A stretch of 64,000 nt of DNA from Seriola aureovittata. Lineage: Eukaryota; Chordata; Actinopteri; Carangiformes; Carangidae. The translations under genes and the position numbers were made by a program. The stretch is taken from positions 2,977,083 to 3,041,082 of the forward strand of contig NC_079387.1 in NCBI RefSeq assembly GCF_021018895.1, written 5' to 3'. The notes below the pieces were generated by a model that saw only the letters and a list, made by a program, of their open reading frames with translations, searched no databases and was not told the DNA's origin. Numbering within the stretch: position 1 is the stretch's first letter; each line of letters opens with the position of its first letter. Positions 12,899 through 25,242 of this stretch are shown one piece after another.

Positions 12899-13504
12899 TA
12901 CGTGTGCATGAATGTGTGTGTGTGTGTGTGTGAGAGACAGTGAGTGTGGGCATGCCAGCGTGCGTGTGTGTATGTGTAACAGTGTCGTCGATCAGCGACA
13001 GGCTCTTCGCATTATGCAGCCGACGGTGCTCATCACAATTTGAAGACTGACTCATCTAGACCAGGCTGTGGAGACAGAAGAGACAAAAGAGAGCAAAAGA
13101 CAGATGGATGGAAAGACAGGAAAACAGTTTTAGGCTCTTGATGCTTGGGGTCCCTCTAGACCGTCCAAGGGTCTAGTCCGTTTGTGGGACGCCAGTAGCT
13201 TCACACCGGCCCCCCTTGCTCCCCTACAAATTGGGATTGCAGACATACATCCAGACAGGTAGCCAAAATTTGCACAAAAAAAAAAAAAAAAACCCTGAAA
13301 GGAAAATAAGTCCCCAGTCGTCGTCTGACTTGAAGGAAGGTTTTCAGTTCCTTTCTGCTCCACGGACTAGGACAAGAGGGTCTCCTGCCTTCCGCGAGGT
13401 CTTTTCTCGCTTGAAATCGTTCTTTTTCGGGGGTTGCAGGATCCTAACACCGGAGCCGAGGGGGGAGATAAGAGGCTGGCAGACGAGACGGGACAGACGC
13501 AGGC
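12899..13504 (+). promoter_or_regulatory. tns1: 5' UTR / promoter-proximal region of tns1 exon 1
   Basis: This region leads into the ATG at 13505 and grows GC-rich in its last 150 bases. A long T-rich tract ends in ttttgcag at 12898, a plausible splice acceptor, so the exon carrying the start may begin there and be joined to an upstream non-coding exon. Alternatively transcription starts inside the region; no clear TATA box is seen. It contains an A17 run at 13276-13292. Confidence 0.35.
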
Positions 13505-13600
13505 ATGGCTCGCCTCAACTGGTGCCTGGCTGCTGTCATCAGCTGGGGCAAGTTCCTCTTCGCCTGCTTCTTCCCTCTGCGGGGGGCCAAGCGAGACAAG
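13505..13600 (+). CDS. tns1: tns1 exon 1: start codon and hydrophobic leader
   Basis: The ATG at 13505 sits in a good Kozak context (ggcATGG). It opens 32 codons ending exactly at a consensus donor (gacaag|gtaaga) in phase 0, which matches the phase 0 start of exon 2. The leader begins MARLNWCLAA and has a hydrophobic stretch from about residue 6 to 25 with two Cys, followed by a basic tail (RGAKRDK). That shape could be a membrane anchor, a lipidation site or simply a hydrophobic N-terminus; the sequence does not decide. The first exons of C1-containing tensins are variable between isoforms, so the lack of a family match is not a strong objection. The upstream 100 bases are GC-rich and fit a 5' UTR. 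Confidence 0.7.
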
Positions 13601-15080
13601 GTAAGACTTCATGGAGGAAGGGTTAGGGGTGCTGGGAATGGGAGACCGAGAGGGAATTCAGTGGACTTAGAGGACGAGAGGACTTCTGCACATGTTGTCT
13701 TTCATGCCTCACTTCAACCCCATGCAGGTGACTTTCTTTGGCAATAAATGCCATTAAACATCTGGGATTCTCATCCTGCATGAAATATACATCAGGATGG
13801 GCCTTGTTCTCAGTCATATCACTCAGCCCTTACATGCATACGGTCGGCTTTACCTAAACCACCAAATGACGTAGCTGTGAAAACGAGCTTGGCGGCTGGT
13901 CGTGGACAATGGGCTCTGGAAGACTGGTTGGTGTCCCTCTTAAGTGCTGACTCAAGGTCAGTGTTACATCTCCTAGTGGTCTCCAGGCAGCTGCTCCAGA
14001 TAAAGATGGTGGGGGAACCATGGGGGGGATCAGATTTTGGATTTTGCCACTTGCAGCAACCACCAGGAGCAAATGATAGTTTCTCCTGATACATAGGGTC
14101 ACCTTGCTTTCACATCTGCAGAATTGTAATGCACCATTATTGGGGGTTTGCGTATTCCCAAGAAAGAGCCCCCCCCCCATTCATCTCCTTCCATTGCACG
14201 TCATGCTGTATTTGCTCGTTTTTGATGAGGGGGTTGTGAGTCTTTCATCCCTGCGCCATGTTCCGATGGTCGTTTTGCACATGTGTATGAGCAAGAAAGG
14301 CCAATCTGAGTTCATTGAATGGTATCAGCTGAATGCACACTCTGGGTTTTTTGTCTGCCCCCCTCCCTCCCCCCGGAGCCAATGTTATTAGCAAGACCTG
14401 CACTGCAATCTTTGCCTTTTTCCTTTTCTTTAGCAGATAATTAATCATGTGTAACAACTCCGGTATGTCTAAACAGCATTTCCTCTTGCACACTCCAACG
14501 TGCGCACTTACACACATGTGAGGACACTAGAAACAGTGCTTGAGGTGATCCTCTGATGAATGGTGATGGGTGGGATCATTTTTTGGGGGTGATTTTTTTT
14601 TTTTTCTGACATATTTTTGAAACGCCACAAGCATCTCTAGAGCAAAGACCTTTTTTTTTTTTTTTTTTTTTTTTAGAGCAGTTGTCCTAAGGCTGGAGAC
14701 AGTGACCAAATCAGCTCGATGCACTGCATCCTCAGCAGTTTTTAAAAATGATCCTTTCCTGAGTGAGAATATTGCCATAAAGTAATGGGACTTTTCATGT
14801 GCCCTTACATTCTACATTTTAATCCTCAACTTTGCCTAAAGCCTCAATCCTGGACATGAATCTCAGTCGGGAGGTTTGAAACTTGAGTGTTGCAGTGCTG
14901 TAACTCTCCCTCCACTGCGAGCTCTGTGCTGTTGCGTAGAAGAACTGTTTGGGCAGCAGTGGTGTTATAAAGTCTGGTGGTGATGGGATTTGGCTCGGGG
15001 TGACGCCGTAACATGCAGTGCTGCAGCCTCCCGTCTCTGCGAGCCCCAACACCCTCCCACCAGCGCCAACACCAGCAGCA

Positions 15081-15110
15081 ACCACCACCACCACCACCAC
15101 CACCACCACC
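15081..15110. repeat. (CCA)n trinucleotide repeat
   Basis: About ten copies of a CCA/ACC unit in intron 1. Confidence 0.95.
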
Positions 15111-15240
15111 CCCCTCCCCACCCCACCCCACTGCCGCAGCTCCTTATCTCTACACCCGCGCTCAATCCAACCACACTCCCCCCTGTCGCACTCTCTCCTA
15201 TGTGTGTGTAAATGCGTGTGGATCTTGTTAGTGCCTTTGC

Positions 15241-15262
15241 ACACACACACACACACACACAA

Positions 15263-15297
<35 letters not shown>
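15241..15297. repeat. (AC)n microsatellite
   Basis: Two AC runs split by a single aacc interruption. Confidence 0.97.
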
Positions 15298-15298
<1 letters not shown>

Positions 15299-16199
15299 TT
15301 CAACCCCATACAATGAATCCCCAACCCATTATGTTCATTCAGTCACAGCTTTTGCTCAGCCTGTGCTTTCAGCAGTGGCCTTTTTTTTTTCAATCAAGAA
15401 AGACGATTTCCTTTTGTTTGAAATTTTCTCACTCTTCAAACAAAACTATCAATAAATCAATGTGGTGAATGAAGGCTTATTCAACATTCGGAGAGGGCTT
15501 GTTCAGCCACATCTTCGACCCTTGTACTGACAGATGCTCCACTTGCGCCACTTCTAAGATAAAGACATTGTACCCTCAGGTACGGTCTATACCCTTGGTC
15601 CTTATACATTGGAAGGAACATTCATGTAGATCTCATTTTTTCTTGATTCCATTGTAGCAGCCTGCCTCAATCGTTCTCATTTCCATGTCCAGGATTTTTT
15701 TTGCACAGATATTTACCATTTGCAACATTTTATTACATTACATGTAAAAAGTGTTCATTCAGACTCAAAGAAAATGCACTTGCCTTTGCCAGTGCTATGT
15801 ATATCGATACATGTGCCTCTTCCACATGTAGGATCATCATCAAAACTTCACTTTCTGTCTGTCACTGTGATCTACTTGGATATTTTTCCTCTTTTTTTTT
15901 TTCTTTTTTTAATCACAGATGAATGCGACTTAATATATAGCTCTTAAAGTTGCCTTCATTTATTTAGCCAATTATTGCAACAGCAGTTTGGCAGATCACC
16001 AAGATATTTGTTAGGTGGCCAGTAGAGCTTCCCTTCACCCACTGCAGCAAGTTTTGGAAATTCCAGTCAGATGTAAGCGGTGGCCCCATCTTGTTTGATC
16101 GGACAAATAAATGAGATTTGTGCCTCCAAACAGCATTTTCAGTCACTTTTTGCAGTGTGCATGACGATCATTCAGTCTGTTGCTGCTGTGTCTCTCCAG

Positions 16200-16250
16200 C
16201 TGCAGCACCAGAGCTGGTCACATGACCGACTGGGAGGTGAAAGTGGAGAG
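16200..16250 (+). CDS. candidate in-frame cassette exon in tns1 intron 1
   Basis: A 51-nt block lies between a good acceptor (gtgtctctccag) and a good donor (gtaagg). It reads LQHQSWSHDRLGGESGE with no stop and phase 0 at both ends, so it could be inserted between exon 1 and exon 2 without breaking the frame. There is no protein match to support it; the case rests on the splice sites and phase only. Confidence 0.3.
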
Positions 16251-17261
16251 GTAAGGCTCTGTGTCTTCCCTCCGAGGACCGCCCTGAGGTGTTCAGTTTC
16301 CATGGCAACGGGGCTCACGCGGCAGTTTCCCGCACGATAGGGCCGGGTTACTACAGGAGATGGGCTGGGGATATTGTCGGTGTGGTGTGTGTTTGACTGT
16401 GAATGGATGGTGCTTTCGCAGGGAAGGGATGTGGAAACAGAGAGGGAGGCAGCGGCATGATGATGATGCGTAAAGCTTTTCTCCATGTGTGTTACTATGG
16501 TGACACTATTGTGGTACTATGGAAGGGTAACCGTCTCCTCTCCTCGTCTCTCATCCTCACATCCTTGTCTCTCCAATTATCTTCCTCTCTGTTTCTTTCA
16601 TTTAAGTTCATTGAATAATCTGTCCTTTCCTCAAGTCTCTGTGTTTCCTTTCCTTTCCTTTCCTTTTATCTAATTTCATCTCCTCATGTCTCCTCTCCTC
16701 TACTTTCCTTTCTTTTTCTTTACATCCATTGCATCTGATTTCCTTTTGTCCTTTTTGTGTCTCCTTCCCTCCTCTCTCCTCTCCCCACTCTTTGTTTCCT
16801 CTCCTCTCCTCTCTGTATTTGGTGTTTACTTGCTTCCCTATTCATTTAACTAATGTCCCCCCGGGCAGTAAATTCACATCAGGCAGTACTGCAGACAGCC
16901 AAAAGAGAAGAGGGTGATGGGAAATCTGTCCACTGAATGGCTCCTTATTCTCTCCCTCTAGATTGCCTCTCCAGCATATGCATGAAAACCTCATTCATTG
17001 CTCGTTGTATTTATCACATGCTCCCAGCTTACCTTTCACACTGAGAAATATTGGCTGGCCGTGGCGAGTGGTGAGCAGGTACGGTGCCCAGAGAATTGCA
17101 GACTTCCACCCTGAATGGCTCAGTGTATTCTGGGCCGGCGTTCAACATGATGGATGCTTTGTTATTCTAGCATTAAAGCTTTAATGTGATGGATTCTCCA
17201 GCGACAGAAGAGGAGACTGCGGAGTCGATGTGGAATACTTCTCCTTAACTTTGCTTTATTA

Positions 17262-17370
17262 TTCTCTACTCTCTTCTCTTCTTTTCTCTTCTCTTCTCTT
17301 CTCTTCTCTTCTCTTCTCTTCTCTTCTCTCTCTTCTCTTCTCTTCTCTTCTCTTTTCTTCTTTCCTCTTC
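17262..17370. repeat. (TTCTC)n pentanucleotide satellite
   Basis: About twenty copies of ttctc with small slips; the minus strand is pure GA-rich. It generates repetitive Arg-Glu-Lys ORFs that are not genes. Confidence 0.95.
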
Positions 17371-18134
17371 CCTTCTTCTAATACAACCAAAATATTTGAA
17401 CATCTTGTCTGGGCTGTGTTTGCATTGGTGGAGCTGCTGATCAAATATCACTCTCTATGTGCATTTGTTAGTGCATGTACATGCATATTAAAGTTCCCCC
17501 AACCTTTAAATAGGTACAGCAGGCTGTAAATGCCATTAGTCTGGGCTTTAATGGAGAGTTTTACTGTCCCATGATGGTCTAAGTTCCTTTTTCCATGAGC
17601 ACAATTCTGTGGAGGACAAAGCGAATGTGTAAGTGTGTGTGTGTTTTTTCGCCCGTCTGCCTGCCTGTGTGTTTTCAGTGAGTGCCGGCATGTTGCATTG
17701 GGAATAAGGGAATAAGAACCTGACCTCACTGTGCAAAAATGTTGTACTGAGAAAATACACCACTCCCAATAGCAGCCAAAATCAATGCTTTTTGCAGGTA
17801 GTAAAATATCACTTAAATAGCTATTCTGGCTGCATCCAGAGACAAAAAACATAAATTGTATGCTTGAGCTGTATATGCAGACAAGCACAAGCACTGCTAA
17901 CCATCTGCAGAGCGTCTGAGGGTTGGTTAGAGGCCACTAGAGGCTGCTAGCAACCCAGTTTAGACCAGCTGGCTGCAGGGAAACACTTGGCTGTCATGTA
18001 TCAAACACTGGAACCGAATCCATCCAGTTCAGGAGTTAACATGACTGCCTCTGCGAAAAACCAGTAGCATTTCTCCAACATGTCCACACCGTGCTCTTTG
18101 CTTTCTTTATGTTAATAGAGTTCACACAGAGGCA

Positions 18135-18135
18135 G

Positions 18136-18166
<31 letters not shown>

Positions 18167-18204
18167 CACACACACATACATAAACATAAACACACACACA
18201 CACA
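18135..18204. repeat. (CA)n microsatellite
   Basis: Interrupted CA repeat with ataca/taaac breaks. Confidence 0.95.
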
Positions 18205-18989
18205 GATTATGTGTCAGGTTAGCCTATGGATCGAGGTAACTGTTACAGTGGAAGTGATGGAGTGCAGCAGGGATCAATAGAGGGTGTTTTCTCAAAATGA
18301 ATTGGCTCTTAGCCCTTTATGGATCTGACTGTGGAGTGATGTAATGTGTCCGCACTGCTGATATAATGTTGATTCAGTGCTGTACTTTATATAGATGTAC
18401 ACATGCATATAGCAATACCTCACGCATGTGTTCAGAAATGCATACATGCATGTGTGCATGTTTAGTATATGCACACACACAGGACCTGGGAATATTTACC
18501 TATTTTCCTATGTGCACAAGAAAAGCACATTTAACAATACAATAATACATAATCCTAATCAATAGAAGAATATATGAATTCTGATTTAACATGGCGCTAT
18601 TAGTGTTAGCTCATATCAGGCCAGAAAATGTACCCATCTTATCTCAGGAACTTTTGAAAAGTCTGCATTGTAGCCGACATGGAGTTCTCCACCAGCATTT
18701 GGCTCTGCAGGGATGGGGTCATTAGGGGACTTTGGAGGAGTGTTGGAGGAGTCTTTCTCCATTAATATGTAAAAATGGGTACTGGGTATGGGTATACCAG
18801 CAGAAATAATTTTGAGCATATAATAGGTAAATAAAATCAACATAATTGCACCTTGGCGTATTCACCGGAAACAATAACAAATCATCACAGTGTTATTAAG
18901 AGCTGCCCCCCCCCAAAAAACACCACATTTTCACTGCAGCTCTATAAGATGTTTTTTTTTACGGAAAGCCTTTTACAACGTAAGCCAAG

Positions 18990-19180
18990 AGGTTGGCAGC
19001 TCTTATGAAGGAAGCTGCTGAATTGCATTGTGGGAAGCGCAGGATCCAGGAGCTTTACTCTTACTATTGGCTAAGTCAAGATATCCGTGACCCTTCTACA
19101 ATTTTGACCTTTTCAACGTGTCTCTCCCAACTTTTCTAGCTCCATGGGTAACGTTAACTAGCTTGAATTCCCCTTTAAGT
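18990..19180 (+). repeat. possible dispersed repeat (cattgtgggaa type)
   Basis: Contains gcattgtgggaagcgcagga, followed by tcc. A related phrase, gcattataggaaatgtagga, recurs at 26299 followed by tccgg. This suggests two diverged copies of one interspersed element. Boundaries are approximate. Confidence 0.35.
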
Positions 19181-19581
19181 GTTTCAGGTGAGACCCGGAT
19201 AGAATAAAACAGCTCAACGGAAAATGCGGGAAATTTGCTTTTTGAGTTTTTCACAGGTTTTTAGAAGAAGAAGAATGTTCGTTATCGTGTGCATATAAGT
19301 CCTTCCTTTGAATGTGTGCGTGAGTGTGCATGTGCACCTGTATATGCAATGTCTGTATATCTGTTTGTCCGGCCACTCGGCTGCATCACGGCAGCTGGTG
19401 AGTGCTGCAGATATTTTGAAGGAGGAGAGGAGATCTGGAAACAGGAAGGGGTTGCCGATGAAAAATTGAAGTGACATTAGCGCAGACATGAGCGAGCATG
19501 CTTGCAGAAGAGAGGTGGAGGGAAAGAGAGGTGAGGTATGCAACGCAAGGAAGCCAAAGGGGTGGAGGGTGGTCAATGAAT

Positions 19582-19583
<2 letters not shown>

Positions 19584-19627
<44 letters not shown>
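19584..19627. repeat. (GT)n microsatellite
   Basis: Perfect GT run ending in gagagag, just upstream of the candidate alternative first exon. Confidence 0.96.
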
Positions 19628-20067
19628 GTAAAGAGAGCGAGGGGAAAGGAGGGACTAACAAGGATCATTTGAGGAGAGAGGAGTTTTGGAGGGAGAAAAA
19701 TAAAGGCCAGAACTCACCTCCCCCCCTGTCCTTCATGGAATAAAGTTACCACACTTGAAGAGGGACAGAGAGGAAGGCAGAAAGCGAGTGAGTGAACAAG
19801 AGAGAGAGTGAAGGAGCAGCAGTGGAGGAGGTAGAGCAAGCAAGCGAGAGAGAGGGAGGGAGCTCAGATGAGGGAGACTGACTAAGGCCATCAGAGAGAG
19901 AGAAAACGAGAGCAACATTCCCTTTCCCACCCTGTGTGCACCTCGCACGTCTGGCATGGATCCGTGTCACCAAAGACTGCGTGGAACTGCTGGGAATTTC
20001 TGGGAATACTGTGGATTTCTGCCGTGAGACTGGAGAGCCCTTGGGTGGCGCTTTTTGTTTTTTCAGA

Positions 20068-20148
20068 ATGCCCTCTGTCTCTCTTCCTCTGCCCTCCGCT
20101 CTGGCAGGGAGGGCCAGGACGTGGGTTTGCCTCTCCTGCATGTTTTGG
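20068..20148 (+). CDS. candidate alternative first coding exon of tns1
   Basis: An ATG at 20068 opens 27 codons (MPSVSLPLPSALAG... ending CLSCMFW) that stop exactly at a strong donor, ttttgg|gtaaga, in phase 0. That is the phase exon 2 needs, so it would give an alternative leader in front of the C1 domain. Upstream, 19690-20067 is a GA-rich stretch with no splice acceptor I can see, as expected of a 5' UTR, and contains an aaataaag element near 19700. Like the exon 1 leader, this peptide ends in a hydrophobic, Cys-containing stretch. No family match is known to me. It may equally be a chance ORF next to a chance donor. Confidence 0.4.
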
Positions 20149-23100
20149 GTAAGAAACCATGGTCAGGGATGTATGCAAGCTTGAATGTGAGTCAGTGATG
20201 AGCAAAGATGTCAACACCATCATGGAAAAAAGATTTTCTGTATTTTTTCATGTATTCAAGTAAAGAGGTATGAGAGTAGATACCCGCATTTATGATTCAC
20301 CAATGGCTTTTTCTCTGCTCACAGGTTTCTAAATAACCATCCATGATGATGTGGAGTGGGCGGTTGTGTTTATGTGTGAAGTGTAAAGAGGGGAACAGTT
20401 CACGGTCAAAAGTTTCTTTTGAAATCCCAACACTGCAGCACCACTGCAGCCTCCAAGTCTAGCATGTGTTTGATGTTTATGGGATTTAGAGATTTGGCCG
20501 AAAGTTGGAGGTTTTTTGAAGGAAGTCCGGTTCACAGTTTACAAACTTTACACAGGTCTAATATTATTCGAACTAAATCTGGATGTTAGGTTCCTTCCTT
20601 AACATCATTCATATTTTAGTCACTAAAGGTCAAGTGCTTTGGTCCTTTCTCATTTGTCCCACTGTGTATGGAATAACTTGCAAGAGCACGATGAGCAAAT
20701 CTACAGTAGTCGGCTCCGTTCCGTGATCCGGGGAAGACTAATCTAGTTGACTGCTCTGTGGCGACTCGCATCGGTGTGTTCTTGCGTCGAGTCCACGCGG
20801 CCTCGGCTCTAGAGCTATTTCTGGTTTCTCCTGTATAATTTAATCTGCCGCTGCTCGCTTCTCCTCCTATCTGGGACTGACTGAGTGTGTCAGGAACAGG
20901 GGGCTTTCCACACAGCATCTTGGTTAAGAAGAAGAAGAAGAAGAAGGAAAAAGTCAGGCACGCCAACACACCCCTGGACACGCATGAAGTTGTGGAAACC
21001 TGAATATGGACCAAAGAACATGAGGTCTTTTCTAGTATAGTCACATAACGTCAGTGTTTAAGACTCATATGTCGTTTGTGTTTGAGAAACCCTTCTTCCT
21101 ATACATGTGAAGATGTTCTTCAGCCACATTATCATATGTTAGTGTGAAAAACTCTTTTTTATTGTCACATCACACATTACCTAGCTTTTGGTGCTCTTAG
21201 CTGCAGCGTAGCACCATCCTTTATTGGCGAAGCGCTGTAGGTGGATTTATTGCTTCTTTTGCTGTATAATGTATACAGAGTGAGTAATGATCACACCCAA
21301 GTGTTAAATGAAGCATCTGTCCTACTTTTCTGTAGCTTGCAGTGGAGGAGTGAGCCATTTAGATGCGAGGGGGAAGGAGGCAGGGCGGAGGAAAAGCTCT
21401 GGCACAGTTCATATGCAAAGTGAGACACTGAGTTGTCCACATGCAAGGCCTCTCAATCCGACGATATCACCCTTCAACAACAAAAAGACGCGAACGCTGA
21501 GGAGGAAAAAGAGGGGGAAAGACTGATGAGTGTCGTGAGGCGTGACATCAGCAGAGAAAGGAGGAAGAGTAACGAGCAGAGGCTGAGTGACGTGCGAGGA
21601 GTGGGTTCTAAGAAAGCTCCTCAAATACATGCTATTAATAATTTATCAGCCCCACGCGCAGAGAGAGAATATTAGATTTGACATGCTGACGGAAACAGCC
21701 ACAAACGCAGGCTAGTTCCTACAGCGAATACTGGCCGAATACTTCTGTGAGCTCATTACCGCTCGACAATATGCTAAGCAGCTCTGCCATGAATAACAAC
21801 AACCGTTATTTGACACAACACCGGCGATATGATTTTTTAACATAATTCACTGAAGACTTTCCTGCGAGTGTTTACCCGAGTGCAGTCAGGGTGCAACATT
21901 AAGCCCTGAGATTATGTTCATGGTGTCACAAGTTTGACTACAGACCTCAGATTTATATTTAACCACTTTTTATTTCAACTTTTCTGTCTCTCTTTAAAAC
22001 ACAGATTTAGGCATGAAATAGTGAAAGTAACTGGCTCAACCGTCAAATTGTGCATTTTTGCGTTGCCTAACGTGACGTGTTTTTTGTGTTTTACATTACA
22101 GTGTTTTTGAAAAGGTCACAGGCCCAATTTGTCATTTCAGACCATAAAAGTGACGGATATGTTTTGGTGTGATACAGAGTTTGACATAACAAGCATTTGT
22201 AGGCCTTTTAAATGAGGTATACACACCTTTGACGCAATTAAACGAATTGTGAATTCACCTAAATGTAACCGTGGTAACTGTGAATCAATTTCGGAGTCAT
22301 TGCAGGTTTCATATCGGCTACCCTCTAAAAACCCTCATATTACTGTATATGAAAGGTGCACTCAGCTGATTTTAGAAATAAGCGTCAGTTTATTTATCAT
22401 GGAGAGTAGCACCCCTTGTGGAAATGGTTGAATAATATCATCTGCGGCTCTGGAGCAACCTTGAGAACAGCAGCTCTCTGAGATCTGAGATAACCCTGAT
22501 GACATCACTAGTGGATACTTGGTACTTGGTCTTGGAGGTGGCAAATCTTTAATAGAAAGCTTGTGTTAAAAACTAGTGTTGTGGAGTTTGAAAGACGCGG
22601 GCATTTACCAGACGCTCTACAAACACTAATTTGAAGACTTGAGTGCGCGTTAAAGAGGATCGGAAAGCTTTGTTTTAAACACGTTCTCTGAGTTTGACAT
22701 GTGACAGCATAAAACCTCCGCTCAAGCAAACAACGAGTCGCTTTTAATCACATTTAAAATCTGATTATGTCCAGACCGACTGCCTCTCAACTGTGTGCTG
22801 ATCGTTTTTTCTCCCAGTATTGCTTACCCGGAGCCAAACTATCATCATATATAGCCAACAGGCACTAGCTGCGGCTCCATGATATGGTGGAGAAAACTCC
22901 GAGACGCAGAGGAAGACGGAAGTCAGTTAAAATAGCCTCATTTAGATGTGCCTCTCAAAATAGCCGCAGGTAATTACATTAAACTTCCAGTGTTGCTCTC
23001 AAGTATGCACCCAAACAATTCACCAACTCTTTACAACCAGAATAAAGTTACAGAAATTCTCCCTCTGGCACAGCGGGTACAGTATATATGCGTCTATGAA

Positions 23101-25194
23101 TTAACTGCTCCTTGTTAATGTTGCCGTTGTCGTTTGCCATGTGATTTCTTAGCTTTTTTTTTCGTGGTTTATTTGACGCTATGATTCGCAAACAATTATA
23201 TAGTATAGTCTTATGATATAATAAAAACTCTCTGCTCAAAAACTACTTCTATGTTATTCTGTGTCACAGTCCAGTACAAGGCAGCTGAAACACTGTAAGA
23301 CAAGATGTATGGTAGATCCATCATGTCTTCAGTTGTCTAACAGAGTCCCTTATTGACTGAACAGAATCCCCAGAGAGCTCTGAAAATCAATCAGGCTTTG
23401 ATTGGGCTGTTACTGCCTGCCACGCCTCTGTGTGTGTCACCTCTGTATGAGTGTGTCTCTTGTGTGTGTGGGTGTGTGTGTGTGTGTTTGTATGCGTGTG
23501 GCCCAGCGTGTATTAGGAATGCCATTTCCCTCTGCTAATAAGAGTGTATGTGCGAGGCATACCTGGTGATTAGCTGGCGCTGAGTGAGGAGATTCATCTG
23601 AGTAATGAGTCTGTCTCGGGGTCTCTATGTGCGGCCGGGCAGCAGCAGCATCATCACTGTTTATATACTTTTGAAAGAACGAGCTCGATCTCCAGGTCAT
23701 TTGAAGAGTTTTTGGGGTTTTTTTTGTGATTGAAATTCTGTCACGATATTTGTGCTTAAAGAGGCAGCATTTTTCTGTCCTCCAAGGAATTTTTTCTTAA
23801 AAATAAAAAGAGAAAAACATTAGAGAACATCCTCAACTTCAGTATAAACCCAATTAATGGGTTATTTTTGAAGGGCTGGACAATATATAGGGTCAAATAC
23901 TCTCATGTGGCTTCATCAGGACTGTTGTTTGTGAGGTTGTGACCTTCTGGAGTAAGTGCTGTCCAAACTTTACTCCTCTATTTATTCCTTTATCCTGAGT
24001 GTTGTTGATGTGTTTTAGAAAAAAAAAAAAATAAGAGAACAAACTTCATTTTTTCCAGCATGGAATAAAAATGGTGATGATATTTGTGGCTGTGATGATG
24101 ATGTCCACCTCCAAGTGACATGAAACTGCACTCAGACCTAGTTTTAGTTTACAGCCTCCAAAGGGACCTCATGTCCTCTTCAGCTGCCACACAGGCTGTC
24201 TGTCCGCTGTTAGAGATCACTCCAACTCTCACCGGAGCTTCCGTCCATGCTCTCGTTCTTCTTACCAGCTCATTTGTGGATGTGTGTATATGCATGCATG
24301 CCGCCTGGTACTGTATCTTGGAGAATCAGACTGTCCTCTGAGAGTGTAGCCATCACTCTGGCTAAACAATGCTCTATGTGTGTCTGACCAGGTGATTTAT
24401 ATGCGATGTGACCGGATGCCTCCCTGCAGGCCCCCCGGGCCACCACCAGCCGGCCCGTGACCCAGCTTCAGCACACTTCCCCTGGGCACTTTGTACTGCT
24501 CTACCCCCACTCTCATAACCGAGTCTGGATCCTTGCCCGCGTAGTTTAGTAGATGTTGGCCAGGATGCTGCAGATCTGTCTGATTCAAACATCAAAAACG
24601 CCTTATCCTCAAAATAATATAATACTTAGTCTGTAAAATGTCGGTATATTTTCCAGAGCTCGTGGTGACAGCCAAACGTTTTATCCAAAAACCAAATATA
24701 TTTCATTTCCAACTATATAAAACAGAGAAAATGAAGCAAATATTGTCATTTAAGAAGCAGGAAGTAGCGCTACACCAATGTGCCAATCAGCAGTACGAGC
24801 AGGAAGCTACAAACTGAACAGGCGGTGCACACAAGTGCAACGTATGCGTGTTAACACAACCGCGCACACCTGCACTCATAAAGTTGTGACGTGCATTAAC
24901 ATGTTACGCTGGGAGACAGACCTGCTCACAATCTGCATTTCAAAGTTACGTCTCTGTCTTGTTCCCGTCCTGCACTTTTTGTGTGTGTCGTTTTTGTCCT
25001 CCCTGACATGGACTCAAAGAGAGGGGAGCTCATTAGCAAACGCGGCATTCTAAGTTCATTAGCAGCTGACTAATGATCATAAGCGACCTAGACTTCATGA
25101 TCACAGCTCATTGATCTTTGTGTCTCTCAGTCTGCATCTGGTATTGATCATATCGCACGCTCGCGCAAACAGCTGCGCCCGCACGCACGCACAC

Positions 25195-25241
<47 letters not shown>
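25195..25241. repeat. (CA)n microsatellite
   Basis: CA run preceded by cgcacgcacg variant units. Confidence 0.96.

Positions 25242-25242
<1 letters not shown>

Noticed and set aside
13276..13292. A17 run as the tail of a processed pseudogene or SINE
   Set aside because: No target duplication or retroposed body next to it; it sits in the probable 5' UTR.
14819..15313. Minus-strand ORF of 164 codons
   Set aside because: Made of translated (AC)n and (CCA)n repeats; no exon borders or family similarity.
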